Below, piece after piece: positions 36,338-46,917 of a stretch of DNA of 64,000 bases (position 1 is the first letter of the stretch; each line of letters opens with the position of its first letter). The stretch comes from Myxococcaceae bacterium (GTDB taxonomy: Bacteria; Myxococcota_A; Polyangia; Polyangiales; Ga0077539), in assembly GCA_004297725.1 (NCBI GenBank), contig SCUS01000156.1:1-64000 (forward strand), in the 5' to 3' direction. The position numbers were made by a program, and so were the translations under genes. Below the pieces are notes generated by a model. The model did not search any database. It was not told the origin of the DNA and worked only from the letters and a program-made list of their open reading frames with translations.

Positions 36338-37032
36338 CCCTGGCTTCGGCCGGTCGTGAGGAGGTTGGTCAGCTTCGAGGACGTCAGCTCGATGTCCGCG
36401 ATGATCTTCTTCGCCTGCCCGTTGATGAGCATGTGCGCGACCATGCAGGTCACCGCGATGCCGAGGCCGAGCGCGGTGTTGTTCATGGCCTCGGAGATGC
36501 CGCGGGCGAGCAGCTGCTGGCGCCGGCCCGGGTCAGCGACGCGGTCGAGCGCGCTGAAGGTGTGGATGAGGCCGAGAATCGTGCCGAGGAGGCCGAAGAG
36601 CGTCGCGATGTTGGCGAGCGACCAGAGGGCGCCGATGCGCTTCTGGATCTGGGGCTCGATGTCCATCACCTGCTCTTCGATCGCGACGACCACCGCCTCC
36701 TCGCCGCGGTTGACCTGCATGAGTCCCGCCCGGAACACCCGGAGGATCGGCACGTCGTCGGCCTCACACAGCTTGATCGCGCGGTCGATGTTGTTCGCCT
36801 GCACGAGCTTGCGAACCTGCGCGAGAAGCTCCTTGCTGTTCACGCGAAACTTCGACAGCAGGAAGATCACCCGCTCCGTGATGGTCGCGAGCACCACGAT
36901 GGAGATGAAGATGTTCACGAAGAAGGGCCAGCCCAGCTTCTCGTAGAGCCCCGCGAGGCCCACCGCTTCTTGCGGGTGATCCCCACCCGCCTGCTGAGCC
37001 ATCAGTAGCAACTGCACCAGCGCCGATTGCAT
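36334..37032 (-). CDS. MotA/TolQ/ExbB-family motor subunit
   Basis: The 232-residue protein has three membrane helices: about 30-50 (WPFFVNIFISIVVLATI) and two in the second half. The typical cytoplasmic loop carries LCEADDVPILRVFRAGL and VMDIEPQIQKRIGALWSLANIATLFGLLGTILGLIHTF, and the last helix spans GISEAMNNTALGLGIAVTC. The Thr/Ser positions lining the TolQ channel are retained in GTILGLIHTF and NNTALGLG. It is first gene of the leftward trio, divergent from another TolQ gene across 584 bp. Confidence 0.92.
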   Translation of the reverse strand: MQSALVQLLLMAQQAGGDHPQEAVGLAGLYEKLGWPFFVNIFISIVVLATITERVIFLLSKFRVNSKELLAQVRKLVQANNIDRAIKLCEADDVPILRVFRAGLMQVNRGEEAVVVAIEEQVMDIEPQIQKRIGALWSLANIATLFGLLGTILGLIHTFSALDRVADPGRRQQLLARGISEAMNNTALGLGIAVTCMVAHMLINGQAKKIIADIELTSSKLTNLLTTGRSQG

Positions 37033-37301
37033 CGTCCTCTACGCTCCTTGCTCCGTTCTTCGAACCGCTGTCTGATTCGCGAGCCACGCTACGCTACCGC
37101 AACGGGTTGATCGCTGGGAAGGGTGCGGTGATCCGAAGACTCTCACCGGACCTCCACCCCTTAGGACCTCATCAACATCGTCGGGTTGCTGCCGAAATCA
37201 AGGTTCAGGTCGGAGCCTTCGCCCACGTCGCCCGCGACGCAACGCGGCGGACCGTAGCCCTACGCCAAGAAGGATGTCAACGACACAAGCGAGCCCGCCG
37301 C

Positions 37302-37317
37302 CCGGGAAATTCCCCGG
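37302..37317. promoter_or_regulatory. Near-perfect 16-bp palindrome, candidate operator
   Basis: CCGGGAAATTCCCCGG matches its reverse complement at 14 of 16 positions. It lies between the two possible divergent promoters, where a shared regulator could act on both operons. The binding protein is unknown. Confidence 0.4.
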
Positions 37318-37408
37318 TCCCGCCGATGGACTAAATGCCCGACCCGAGACGCGGGGGCCGCAGGAAGAAATTGTCGGCCGGGATGTCACGCGGGCCGGGC
37401 GAGGCCCG

Positions 37409-37436
37409 TTGACACCAGAGACCCCCCCGGTATCAT
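37409..37436 (+). promoter_or_regulatory. Sigma-70-type promoter of the rightward motor operon
   Basis: TTGACA (37409-37414) and TATCAT (37431-37436) are 16 bp apart: a perfect -35 and a five-of-six -10. Transcription would begin near 37443, leaving a leader of about 175 nt before the ATG at 37617. Confidence 0.7.
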
Positions 37437-37602
37437 CGCGCGGCTTCAAGGCGGTCGAACTTTTCGTCCCCGCGAAATCATGTGGCACACGATACGATGG
37501 GTCGTGTAGACACGCACCGCACGACCGGCAACGGTTGAACGGATACGCCCCAAAAAGCCGACCCACCGATCAACCGGGGACACTCGGCAATTCCACACTC
37601 TC

Positions 37603-37608
37603 AGGAGG
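37603..37608 (+). promoter_or_regulatory. Consensus ribosome binding site of the rightward TolQ gene
   Basis: AGGAGG lies 8 nt before ATG 37617, one of the strongest Shine-Dalgarno sites in the window, suggesting high expression of this motor. Confidence 0.8.
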
Positions 37609-37616
37609 ATTCTGCG

Positions 37617-38297
<681 letters not shown>

Positions 38298-38331
38298 TCC
38301 TCTCTCCGGCCGCACGCTAAGGAGCTCAGCC

Positions 38332-38805
38332 ATGGGTGGCGTCTCAGTCGATTCAGGCGGCAAGGGCGGCAAGAAGTCCGTCGACTCGCAGGTCAACATG
38401 GTCCCCATGATCGACCTGTTGATCTGCTGCATCGCGTTCCTTCTCATGACCGCGGTGTGGGTGCAGACGGGCGCCGTGCAGGCCAGCCAGCCTCGCGGCG
38501 CGCCGGCCCCGGACTCTCCGCCGAACCCGGAGCAGCAGGACCAGCTCAAGATCCAGATCTCTCCGACGGGTCTCCAGGTCGGCGTCAACGCCGCGGACAT
38601 GCGCCAGATCGGGCGCACCCCGCAGCGGTTCACCGAGCTGAAGACCCTCCTCGAGGCCCGGCGCCAGGCCAACCAGCAGAACCGCGAGGTCTGGCTGCAG
38701 CCCGACGGAGCGGTCGACTACTCGGAGATCATCTCCGTGATGGATACCGTCTACGAAGTCTACGGCAGCGCCGCTCGCGGCGAGGTCACGATCCGCTTCC
38801 TGTAA
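38332..38805 (+). CDS. ExbD/TolR-family proton-channel subunit
   Basis: The 157-residue bitopic protein has an N-terminal Gly/Lys-rich stretch and the channel aspartate in QVNMVPMIDLLICCIAFLLM (near 23-42). A Pro-rich periplasmic linker follows, then a TolR-like domain with LKIQISPTGLQVGVN and the C-terminal DGAVDYSEIISVMDTVYEVY. AAGGAG stands 5-8 nt before the ATG. It lies 34 bp after the TolQ gene. Confidence 0.9.
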   Translation: MGGVSVDSGGKGGKKSVDSQVNMVPMIDLLICCIAFLLMTAVWVQTGAVQASQPRGAPAPDSPPNPEQQDQLKIQISPTGLQVGVNAADMRQIGRTPQRFTELKTLLEARRQANQQNREVWLQPDGAVDYSEIISVMDTVYEVYGSAARGEVTIRFL

Positions 38806-38824
38806 AGGTTCCAGGGGAGAAATC

Positions 38825-39367
38825 ATGCCCGTCGCGAAGCCAGGTAAGCGCCTCCTCCACCACGTCCCGCTGCGGTTCGTCCAGAAGCGCGTCGCCGGTG
38901 GTGGTCACAAGGCGGTGACCGCAGACCTCAACCTCACCTCGATGATCGACTTCCTCGTCATCACGGTGGTGTTCCTCCTCTCCCAGTTCGGCTCGCAGCA
39001 GCAGGTGCAGTCGAGCGCGGGCCTGGAGATTCCGGAGACCCACAACGCCGACGACCTGGCGAGCGCCCCGATCATCTCGATCTCCGAGCAGGCGATCATG
39101 ATGGACGGGCAGCGCATCACCACGCCGCGCGAGATCTCCGGCTCGACCGACCGCATCGACCGCCTCTTCGAGCGCCTGGAGCAGGCCAAGCGGGAGTACC
39201 CGGTGCTCCACCCCGACCGCCAGTTCGAGGGTGACGTGGTCTTCCAGATCGATCGCCGCATCCACTGGGACATCGTGAAGACCATCGCCCGCACCTGCGC
39301 CGCCGCGGGTTACGTGCGACTCAACTTCGCGGTCACCAAGGGCAACGCCAACACGGCTGCGGAGTAA
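38825..39367 (+). CDS. ExbD/TolR-family proton-channel subunit
   Basis: The 180-residue bitopic protein has a basic N-terminus (PGKRLLHHVPLRFVQKRV). Its membrane helix contains the channel aspartate in LNLTSMIDFLVITVVFLLSQF (near 37-57), followed by a periplasmic TolR-type domain with IISISEQAIMMDGQRITT and FQIDRRIHWDIVKTIARTCAAAGY. GGGGAG precedes the ATG. It is third gene of the rightward motor trio, 19 bp after its paralogue. Confidence 0.9.
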   Translation: MPVAKPGKRLLHHVPLRFVQKRVAGGGHKAVTADLNLTSMIDFLVITVVFLLSQFGSQQQVQSSAGLEIPETHNADDLASAPIISISEQAIMMDGQRITTPREISGSTDRIDRLFERLEQAKREYPVLHPDRQFEGDVVFQIDRRIHWDIVKTIARTCAAAGYVRLNFAVTKGNANTAAE

Positions 39368-39383
39368 GTCCGCGAGCCCGCCG

Positions 39384-40361
39384 ATGTCCCCTCCCCCCGA
39401 TCCCCCGGTCGATGAGCCTGGCAGCTCCCACCGGGGGATGATTCCCCGCGAAGAGCTCCCCTTCCTCCCCAAAATCAAGTGGCGCTTCTGGGTGCCCGTC
39501 CTGGCGATCCTGGTCGCGTTCCCGCTGCTCTGGGGCATCAAGCGCGACCGCGAGGCGAGGCGCATGCGAGAGCAGCTGCTCCGCGAGCACGCCGCCCTCA
39601 CCGCCCGGCTGGGCCCCGACTACCGCGCGGCGCGGCGGTTCATCGAGGCCTCCGCGCTCGAGGCCGTCGGCCCCTACGCGGGCGACTTCCGTGACCCCTC
39701 CCTTACGCTGGAGGGAATGACCCGGGAGCCCGTGCTCTACGGGCGCCTGCGAGTCCACGAGGTGCACGCCCCGGCGGACGTCGCGGCCTCCATCCGCCAC
39801 CGCTACCCCGACCAGGTCTCGTCGTGCCTGGGCCTCGAAGCCCTCTTCGCGCGAGAGCTCTTCGACAAGGGCGCCTTCCTGCTCCCCTCCTTCGTCGACG
39901 CCGTGCGCGGGGCGAACTCCACCGAGCGCCTCCACGCCCTGCGGGAGGACCTCATCTTCCGGCTGCGTCGCGACACCGCGTTGCTCGTCGAGCACATGCG
40001 CCGCCCCTACCTCGTGCTCGTGGTCGACGAGGCCCGCGCCTCGGTCGACGGCCCCACGCGCGTCTACGTCTACGACCTGCCCGCGAGGCGCCTCGTGCTG
40101 CGCGCGAGGGGCGAGGGCACCGACGTGCGGGTGATTCCCTTCCGCATGGCGGGGCTCCCCTCGCCGCCCCCCCGCTCGCGCCCCCTCACCGGGAGCTCGG
40201 TCAGCGGCCACGACTGCTCCGTCGCCAACGCCACGCGGCAGGTGCTCGGCGTCGCCCCGATGGGCATGCTCCACGCGCCCGACGCGCCTGCGCCGGTCGC
40301 CGACGCGGGCAACGTCGCGACGGACGCCTCGACCGCACCGGCGCCCGACGCGAGTCCTTGA
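39384..40361 (+). CDS. Single-TM protein of unknown function, motor operon partner
   Basis: The 325-residue protein has a Pro-rich cytoplasmic N-terminus (about 1-32), one membrane helix (about 34-52, FWVPVLAILVAFPLLWGI) and a large periplasmic part. The middle contains a helical domain (LREHAALTARLGPDYRAARRF) and a conserved-looking stretch RLRRDTALLVEHMRRPYLVLVVDEA. The C-terminal 80 residues are Pro/Ala-rich. The TM-plus-periplasmic layout resembles TonB/TolA or GltG-type partners but no TonB C-terminal motif is seen. It starts 16 bp after the second TolR gene, so it probably belongs to the same operon. Confidence 0.65.
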   Translation: MSPPPDPPVDEPGSSHRGMIPREELPFLPKIKWRFWVPVLAILVAFPLLWGIKRDREARRMREQLLREHAALTARLGPDYRAARRFIEASALEAVGPYAGDFRDPSLTLEGMTREPVLYGRLRVHEVHAPADVAASIRHRYPDQVSSCLGLEALFARELFDKGAFLLPSFVDAVRGANSTERLHALREDLIFRLRRDTALLVEHMRRPYLVLVVDEARASVDGPTRVYVYDLPARRLVLRARGEGTDVRVIPFRMAGLPSPPPRSRPLTGSSVSGHDCSVANATRQVLGVAPMGMLHAPDAPAPVADAGNVATDASTAPAPDASP

Positions 40362-40393
40362 CGCGCCTCGACGCGTCGACCACTTTAGCTTCG

Positions 40394-40870
40394 GTGGTGA
40401 CCCCCCCCAACGTCGAGGCCCTCCGCCTGCGGCTTCGCGATCACGTCCTCCGTAACAAGCTGAAGAGCTCGACGCGGCGTGAGCTGATTCTCGAGACCCT
40501 CGCCAGCATCGGCCGGCACGTCACCGCGGAGGAGCTCCTTCGGGACGTGCGCACCCGCGACGCCCGCATCGGCGCCGCCACGGTCTACCGCACGCTCCGT
40601 GTGCTGCAGGACAGCGGCATCGTCGCCGAGCGCCACTTCGAGGGCGGCGCCTCGCGCTTCGAGCTCCTCGGCGACGACCACCACGACCACCTGATCTGCA
40701 CCGTCTGCGGCGCCATCGTGGAGTTCGAGGACGACGTCATCGAGCACGAGCAGAAGCGCGTCGCGGCGGACCACGGGTTCGAGCTGCTCATGCACCGGCA
40801 CGAACTCTACGGCATCTGCCCGAAGTGCCGCGCGAGCAACGCGACGTCGCGCCCCGTCCGCCGGATGTAG
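40394..40870 (+). CDS. Fur-family metal-responsive regulator
   Basis: The 158-residue protein has a winged-helix domain with STRRELILETLASIGRHVTAEELL and IGAATVYRTLRVLQDSGIV. The metal-binding dimerisation domain has DDHHDHLICTVCGAIVEFED and a closing LYGICPKCR. The two CxxC pairs (CTVC, CPKC) form the structural zinc site and the HHDH cluster the sensory site. Start is GTG at 40394 or the adjacent GTG at 40397; an in-frame TTG at 40358 overlapping the previous stop is less likely. A run of eight C bases follows immediately after the start codons. Whether it senses iron, zinc or peroxide cannot be decided. Confidence 0.92.
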   Translation: MVTPPNVEALRLRLRDHVLRNKLKSSTRRELILETLASIGRHVTAEELLRDVRTRDARIGAATVYRTLRVLQDSGIVAERHFEGGASRFELLGDDHHDHLICTVCGAIVEFEDDVIEHEQKRVAADHGFELLMHRHELYGICPKCRASNATSRPVRRM

Positions 40871-40876
40871 CGCCGC

Positions 40877-41839
40877 TCAGACCGCGCGCATCGGCAGCGG
40901 CATGAAGAGCAGCGCGAAGAGCGCGAGGCAGAGCAGCGCGATCGCCTTGCGACCGGGGGTCAACGGGTCGTCCCCCGCGGGCGGGTGCGCGTCGCCGGAG
41001 AGCCGGAGCAGCACCCCGGTGACCAGCGCCCACGGGCCCCAGATGAGCGCGGGCTGGAAGTGCTCGAGCGTGAGCTGCCCGCGCGGGGTGGTGAGCGCGA
41101 TGGATCCCGAGAGCGCGAGCGCGTAGCCGAGCAGCGCCACGATGAACCACCGCGACCAACGGTCGGCGCGCTGGCCGAAGAGCGCGTAGGTGACGTGGCC
41201 GCCGTCGAGCTGCCCTACCGGCAGCAGGTTGAGCATCGTCATGAAGAGCCCCGTCCAGCCGGCGAAGGCGAAGGGGTGGAGCTGCACGTCGTAGCCGGTC
41301 GGGATCGGCCCGCAGATCAGCCGCTTCAGCAGGAGGTAGATGAGCGAGTCGCCCTCGAGGAGACCGCCCGGGGTCAGCGGCTCGATCGGCGAGAGCGCGA
41401 GCCCGACCGCGGTGATCGGGAGCGCGAGCACCAGGCCCGCCAGCGGACCCGCCGCCCCGATGTCGACGAGGGCGTTGCGGCTGCCGATGGGGCGCATCGA
41501 GATCACGGCGCCCATGGTCCCCAGGAGGTTGGGGAAGGGCACGAACATTGGCAGGCTCGCCGGCACCCGGTGGCGCCGGGCCAGCAGGAAGTGGCCGAGC
41601 TCGTGGGTCACCAGGATCGCCAGCAGCGGCACCGCGAAGCGCCAGCCCTGGCCCAGCGACCAGCCCAGCGTGCGCAGCGCGGACGGAATACCACCCCGGG
41701 TAAACGCAGCCTGGACGAGCTCCTCCGGGCGACGCGGGAGGTGCTGCGTCGCGCCCGCGTAGAAGACGCTGAGCACCGTCGCGAGGAAGAGCCCGGCGGG
41801 GAGCAGCAGGCGAGGGCGATCGTCGAGGTCGTCGCTCAC
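40877..41839 (-). CDS. Site-2 protease (M50) family membrane metalloprotease
   Basis: The 320-residue polytopic protein has the zinc motif THELGHFLLARRH (HExxH near residues 86-90) and the distal ligand motif LLPVGQLDGGHV in place of NPDG. GPLAGLVLALP and PTGY/HPFAFAGWTGL-type loops match the M50 group III family that faces the cytosol. Start is GTG at 41839, overlapping the upstream stop by 4 bp. Substrate is unknown; family members cut membrane-bound anti-sigma factors or signal peptides. It is convergent with fur (6-bp gap) and third in a minus-strand trio. Confidence 0.9.
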   Translation of the reverse strand: MSDDLDDRPRLLLPAGLFLATVLSVFYAGATQHLPRRPEELVQAAFTRGGIPSALRTLGWSLGQGWRFAVPLLAILVTHELGHFLLARRHRVPASLPMFVPFPNLLGTMGAVISMRPIGSRNALVDIGAAGPLAGLVLALPITAVGLALSPIEPLTPGGLLEGDSLIYLLLKRLICGPIPTGYDVQLHPFAFAGWTGLFMTMLNLLPVGQLDGGHVTYALFGQRADRWSRWFIVALLGYALALSGSIALTTPRGQLTLEHFQPALIWGPWALVTGVLLRLSGDAHPPAGDDPLTPGRKAIALLCLALFALLFMPLPMRAV

Positions 41840-42351
41840 TGGCGCGGCTCCTTCAGCGAGGCCAGCCAGCGAGCGCGGGCCAGCGAGAGCGACTCGCCCC
41901 AGTCCGCGGTCACCCTCCCGCGCGCGGTCTCCACCGCCACGCTCCCGCGGGCGACCGACGGGTCGGCGGCCACCTCGATCCACTCCAGCGTCGGGGCGTC
42001 GGAGAGCGCCTCGGCCGCCGCGCGTCGGGCCGCGGTCACGTCGTCGGGGTGGGCGCACACCAGCAGGCGCCGCTCTCCGCGAGCCCGCGCGATGGCCTGC
42101 GACACCATCGCCTCGAGCGTCGCGGGGTCGACCGTGACGGCGTGGCCGATCACCCCCTCGGCCACGTCAAAGGCCAGCGTCGCGAGCGCGTCGTGAGCGG
42201 TCGCCAGCGCCCGGTCGAAGCGGGCCCGCGCGGCGAGCTCCCAGGCCACCGTGGAGGCGTCGAGCGCGGCCTGCGCGTGAGCGGTCGCCGTGGCCGCGGC
42301 GCGCGCCTCGGAGGCGCGGACGAGGGTCAGCCCGCGGGCGCCGGTGCTCAT
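41836..42351 (-). CDS. FliH/SctL-like stator protein of type III secretion family
   Basis: The 171-residue protein has an Ala-rich N-terminal helix and coiled coil (about 15-60). The C-terminal domain (about 65-165) follows the FliH/YscL/HrpE plan: LAFDVAEGVIGHAVTVDPATLE, LLVCAHPDDVTAARR, the ADPSVARGSVAVETARG strand-turn and DWGESL. Such proteins hold the secretion ATPase. No ATPase, needle, or flagellar gene is in the window, so it is an orphan here. It overlaps both neighbours by 4 bp. Confidence 0.75.
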   Translation of the reverse strand: MSTGARGLTLVRASEARAAATATAHAQAALDASTVAWELAARARFDRALATAHDALATLAFDVAEGVIGHAVTVDPATLEAMVSQAIARARGERRLLVCAHPDDVTAARRAAAEALSDAPTLEWIEVAADPSVARGSVAVETARGRVTADWGESLSLARARWLASLKEPRQ

Positions 42352-42920
42352 CGCGCGCACACCCCCGCCGCAAGCGCGAGGCACGCCGGGGCGCGAGCGC
42401 TCATCCGCACCACCCGCGCGGCGCGGAGGAGGCCGGCGTCGTCCAGGGGGCCGCGCAGGGCGAGCGCCTCCAGCAGCGACGACCATTCGGGAAGCGTGGG
42501 CGGGCGGCCGAGCGTGCGGTGGGCGAGGTTCATCAGGTAGGTCGCGGTGGAGCGCTGCGCGGGATCGAAGGCGGGCGCCGAGGGCAGCGCGAGCCGGAGC
42601 GAGGAGAGCGCAGCCGCCCCGAGGCCGCGGACGAAGGCCTCGCGGTCGGCCTGAGCGAGGGAGCGCGCCCAGGCAGCCATGAAGCGGGCGCCCGCCTCGT
42701 CGCTGGCGGCGTGGGGGCCTCGGGGTCGGCGCAGGAGCCGGATGCCCGCGGCGGCCAGCGCGCGCGCCCGCTCGGGGCGGGTGGCGCCCGAACGCAGCGC
42801 TCGAACCGTGGTCAGCAGCCGATCGCGCGCGGCGGGCTCGAAGGCCGCGGCCACGCTCTCGCCGTCTGCGCCTGCGAGCGCCACCGTCAACGCCGCCGCG
42901 TCCATGCATCGGGCCGTCAT
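42348..42920 (-). CDS. Hypothetical protein, partner of the FliH/SctL-like gene
   Basis: The 190-residue Ala/Arg/Leu-rich, mostly helical protein has no signal peptide. Distinct stretches are AARDRLLTTVRALRSGATRP, EAGARFMAAWARSLAQADREAF and STATYLMNLAHRTLGRPPTLPEW. Position directly before an SctL-like gene is where SctK-type adaptor genes sit in type III loci, and an SctK-like role is possible but not supported by motif. Start may be 42920 or 42905. It shares a 4-bp overlap with the downstream gene and diverges from 42966. Confidence 0.55.
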   Translation of the reverse strand: MTARCMDAAALTVALAGADGESVAAAFEPAARDRLLTTVRALRSGATRPERARALAAAGIRLLRRPRGPHAASDEAGARFMAAWARSLAQADREAFVRGLGAAALSSLRLALPSAPAFDPAQRSTATYLMNLAHRTLGRPPTLPEWSSLLEALALRGPLDDAGLLRAARVVRMSARAPACLALAAGVCAR

Positions 42921-42965
42921 GTGCGAGGCGGAGCCTGACACGCCGCCGGGGGGGCCCACCAGCGG

Positions 42966-44303
42966 ATGAAAACTCGCGTCGCGGCCGACGGGCGCGCTAT
43001 CGGCCTTGGGGTGCGTGTTGCCAGGCTTCGACTCCCCCGTTGGCTGTTCGGCTTGCTCCTCGCGGGGATGCTCTCCCTCGCCCTCCCCTCCGTCGCGCTC
43101 GGGTGGACCGACGCGCGGCCCGGGGACGCCGTCACGGAGTTCGACATCAACCCCGACGGAACCGCCGTGGTCACCCAGCGCGTGCGCTGGCGCGTGCTGG
43201 CGGGGCGCCTCCATGAGTTCGAGCTCGCCGAGCTTCCCGCGGACCTCTCGCTCATCGAGGCGGCGGCCAGCACCTCCACCGGAACGCCGGTTCCGATCAC
43301 CGTCCGCGGCGCGGTTCCAGGTCGGCTGACCGTCTCCCTGGGCGACCAGGGCGTCGGCCTCGCCCGTGGCGCGGTCGACGTGGTGCTGCGCTACGGCACC
43401 TCGCTGCGCGCCCAGGGCGCCATCCGGAGCGCCGGCGGCGACGCGGTGATCGAGGTGCGCTCGGTCCCGTGGGAGCGCGGGATGGAGGCCACCGAGCTGC
43501 GCGTCTCGATGCCCAGCGCCAGCCGCCGCGCCCGCTGGATCGCCGATGACCTCGACGGGGTCCACGCCACGGTCACCACCGAGCTCTCCCGCGACGTGCT
43601 GCGCACGCTTCGCCGCCACGTGCCCACCGGCGTCGTCTGGAGCGCGCGCGTCGCCGCCGACCCCGCCCTCTTCCCGTGGCTCTCGACGGGCGTCCCGATC
43701 CGCTCCCCCCGCCCGGTCGAGCGCGCCCCGTGGTCTCCCCTCGCCCTCGTCTACGGCCTCGGCCTCGCTGCGGTGCTCCTCATCGGCGGCCGCGCCTTGC
43801 GCCAGCTCGAGGGCCCCGCCCGCGTCGCGCTCCCCCGCGCGCTCGCCGCCCTCCCGGCGCTGCTCGCCCTCGGCGCGGCCGCCTCGCACGGGCTCGCGCT
43901 CGCCGGCGTCCACGGCAGCGTGTCGCCGGGCACCGCGCTGCTCCTGGGCGCCGTCGCCCTCTCGCTTCCCGCGCGGACCCGGAGGGCGTCGAGCCGACGC
44001 AGGTCGTCGCTGGTGCGCGTCGCCCAGGTGGGGGCGCTGCTCGCGTGCGCCGGGGGATTCGTCTGGGGTCTGCGCGAGGCGTCTACGCTGGCCGTCGTGG
44101 TCGCGCTCGACCTCGCCGTGCTCGTCCTCGCCTCGGTGGCCGTGTCGCGGCTGCGACCGGCCGACGTCTTACAGCCGAAGGTAAACGTTCGGCCGTCGGC
44201 GACCCGCTCGCTCGGCCTGGACGATGTCCTCTTCAGCGACGCGGCTGCAACCGCTGGTGAAACATCTGCAGCGCGCTGTCGACCCGCTTCACCGCGGCCC
44301 TGA
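42966..44303 (+). CDS. DUF2207-like membrane protein
   Basis: The 445-residue protein has a signal-type helix (about 25-46, WLFGLLLAGMLSLALPSVALG). An extracytoplasmic beta-rich domain (about 47-245) follows, beginning AVTEFDINPDGTAVVTQRVRWRV, which resembles the N-terminal DUF2207 sandwich. Next comes a cluster of about five membrane helices (about 262-400) and a cytoplasmic tail. The last 24 codons overlap the convergent DUF1232-type gene by 71 bp and look low-complexity, so the C-terminus may be a read-on extension. Function unknown. Confidence 0.65.
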   Translation: MKTRVAADGRAIGLGVRVARLRLPRWLFGLLLAGMLSLALPSVALGWTDARPGDAVTEFDINPDGTAVVTQRVRWRVLAGRLHEFELAELPADLSLIEAAASTSTGTPVPITVRGAVPGRLTVSLGDQGVGLARGAVDVVLRYGTSLRAQGAIRSAGGDAVIEVRSVPWERGMEATELRVSMPSASRRARWIADDLDGVHATVTTELSRDVLRTLRRHVPTGVVWSARVAADPALFPWLSTGVPIRSPRPVERAPWSPLALVYGLGLAAVLLIGGRALRQLEGPARVALPRALAALPALLALGAAASHGLALAGVHGSVSPGTALLLGAVALSLPARTRRASSRRRSSLVRVAQVGALLACAGGFVWGLREASTLAVVVALDLAVLVLASVAVSRLRPADVLQPKVNVRPSATRSLGLDDVLFSDAAATAGETSAARCRPASPRP

Positions 44304-44805
44304 TCGCCGCCGGCTTGAAGTCGAGCTTCAGCGCGAGCACGGACACCTCGGCGGCGAGCCACCCCGGGTCGACCACGCCCTGCGCGACCTCGCTCGCCCG
44401 GCGGCCCTTGAACTCCACCTTCTCGATGGCGAACACGCGCTGCCGGAAGGCCTGGTAGGTCTCCTCGTCGAGCGACTCGCGGAAGGTCGCGAGGTCGTCG
44501 CCCGCGCTCTCGACCAGCTCGGGGATGCGGTCGCGCCAGGACTCGAAGCGGTCAGGCGCCTCGCGGTGTACCTCGTCGAGCGCGATGCGCAGCGCGAGCG
44601 CGTCGTCGAGGTAGCCCATCACGCCCATCGAGTCGGGGATCACGTCGCCGGGGACCAGCGCGTAGAACACCGCGCCGTGCACCCGGTCGCGCAGCGCCTC
44701 GTCGAGCTCCGGGTCGTCGCAGACGACGCGCACGAACTCCTTGATGTCTTGTTGAAGGGTCGAGAGCCAGCTCTCGGCGATCGCGTCCAGGGCTTCGGTC
44801 GACAT
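44233..44805 (-). CDS. DUF1232/YkvA-type protein
   Basis: The 190-residue protein has a helical region then the YkvA-like block VFYALVPGDVIPDSMGVMGYLDDALALRIAL at about 50-80, which contains the LxPxDxIPD motif of DUF1232 proteins. The acidic second half (ELVESAGDDLATFRESLDEETYQAF) is coiled-coil-like. DUF1232 segments are short membrane-associated helices in proteins of unknown role. The MSTEA start at 44805 is preferred to the ATG seven codons upstream. Convergent overlap of 71 bp with the DUF2207-like gene. Confidence 0.7.
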   Translation of the reverse strand: MSTEALDAIAESWLSTLQQDIKEFVRVVCDDPELDEALRDRVHGAVFYALVPGDVIPDSMGVMGYLDDALALRIALDEVHREAPDRFESWRDRIPELVESAGDDLATFRESLDEETYQAFRQRVFAIEKVEFKGRRASEVAQGVVDPGWLAAEVSVLALKLDFKPAAIRAAVKRVDSALQMFHQRLQPRR

Positions 44806-44863
44806 GTTCCGGCGACCATACAGCATGGCGCCGGGGAGTCACTACGAGGTTGGAGGCGCCGGC

Positions 44864-46786
<1,923 letters not shown>

Positions 46787-46917
46787 AGCCGCCGGACGCT
46801 AACAGATCAGCTGCGGCGGGGTCAGCAATCCGGGCGATCGGGTGTACAAGCGCGCTCGGCGTCTGAGATGGGGCTCGGCTTCGAGCCGCAGGGCATTCCG
46901 CGGAGGTTTCAAGCGAC

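Larger units (their letters stand above)
37033..37616. promoter_or_regulatory. 584-bp divergent control region between two TolQ-TolR motor operons
   Basis: No credible gene lies here; the open frames have poor codon usage and no homology. It holds a strong rightward promoter (37409-37436), a 16-bp near-palindrome (37302-37317), and an inverted repeat ACACGA/TCGTGT (37487-37492 and 37502-37507) in the rightward leader. On the minus strand a perfect TTGACA (37280-37275) has only a weak TACGGT (37256-37251) 18 bp away. Base composition is visibly less GC-rich than the flanking genes. Confidence 0.6.

Noticed and set aside
37107-37334. A 75-codon open frame in the divergent motor control region
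   Set aside because: No ribosome binding site, codon third positions are not GC-biased like real genes here, and it overlaps the palindrome and promoter signals.
41836-42909. Long minus-strand frame fusing the SctL-like gene to upstream sequence
   Set aside because: The upstream part is out of frame with the real neighbour; the ATGA overlap at 42348-42351 marks the true start.
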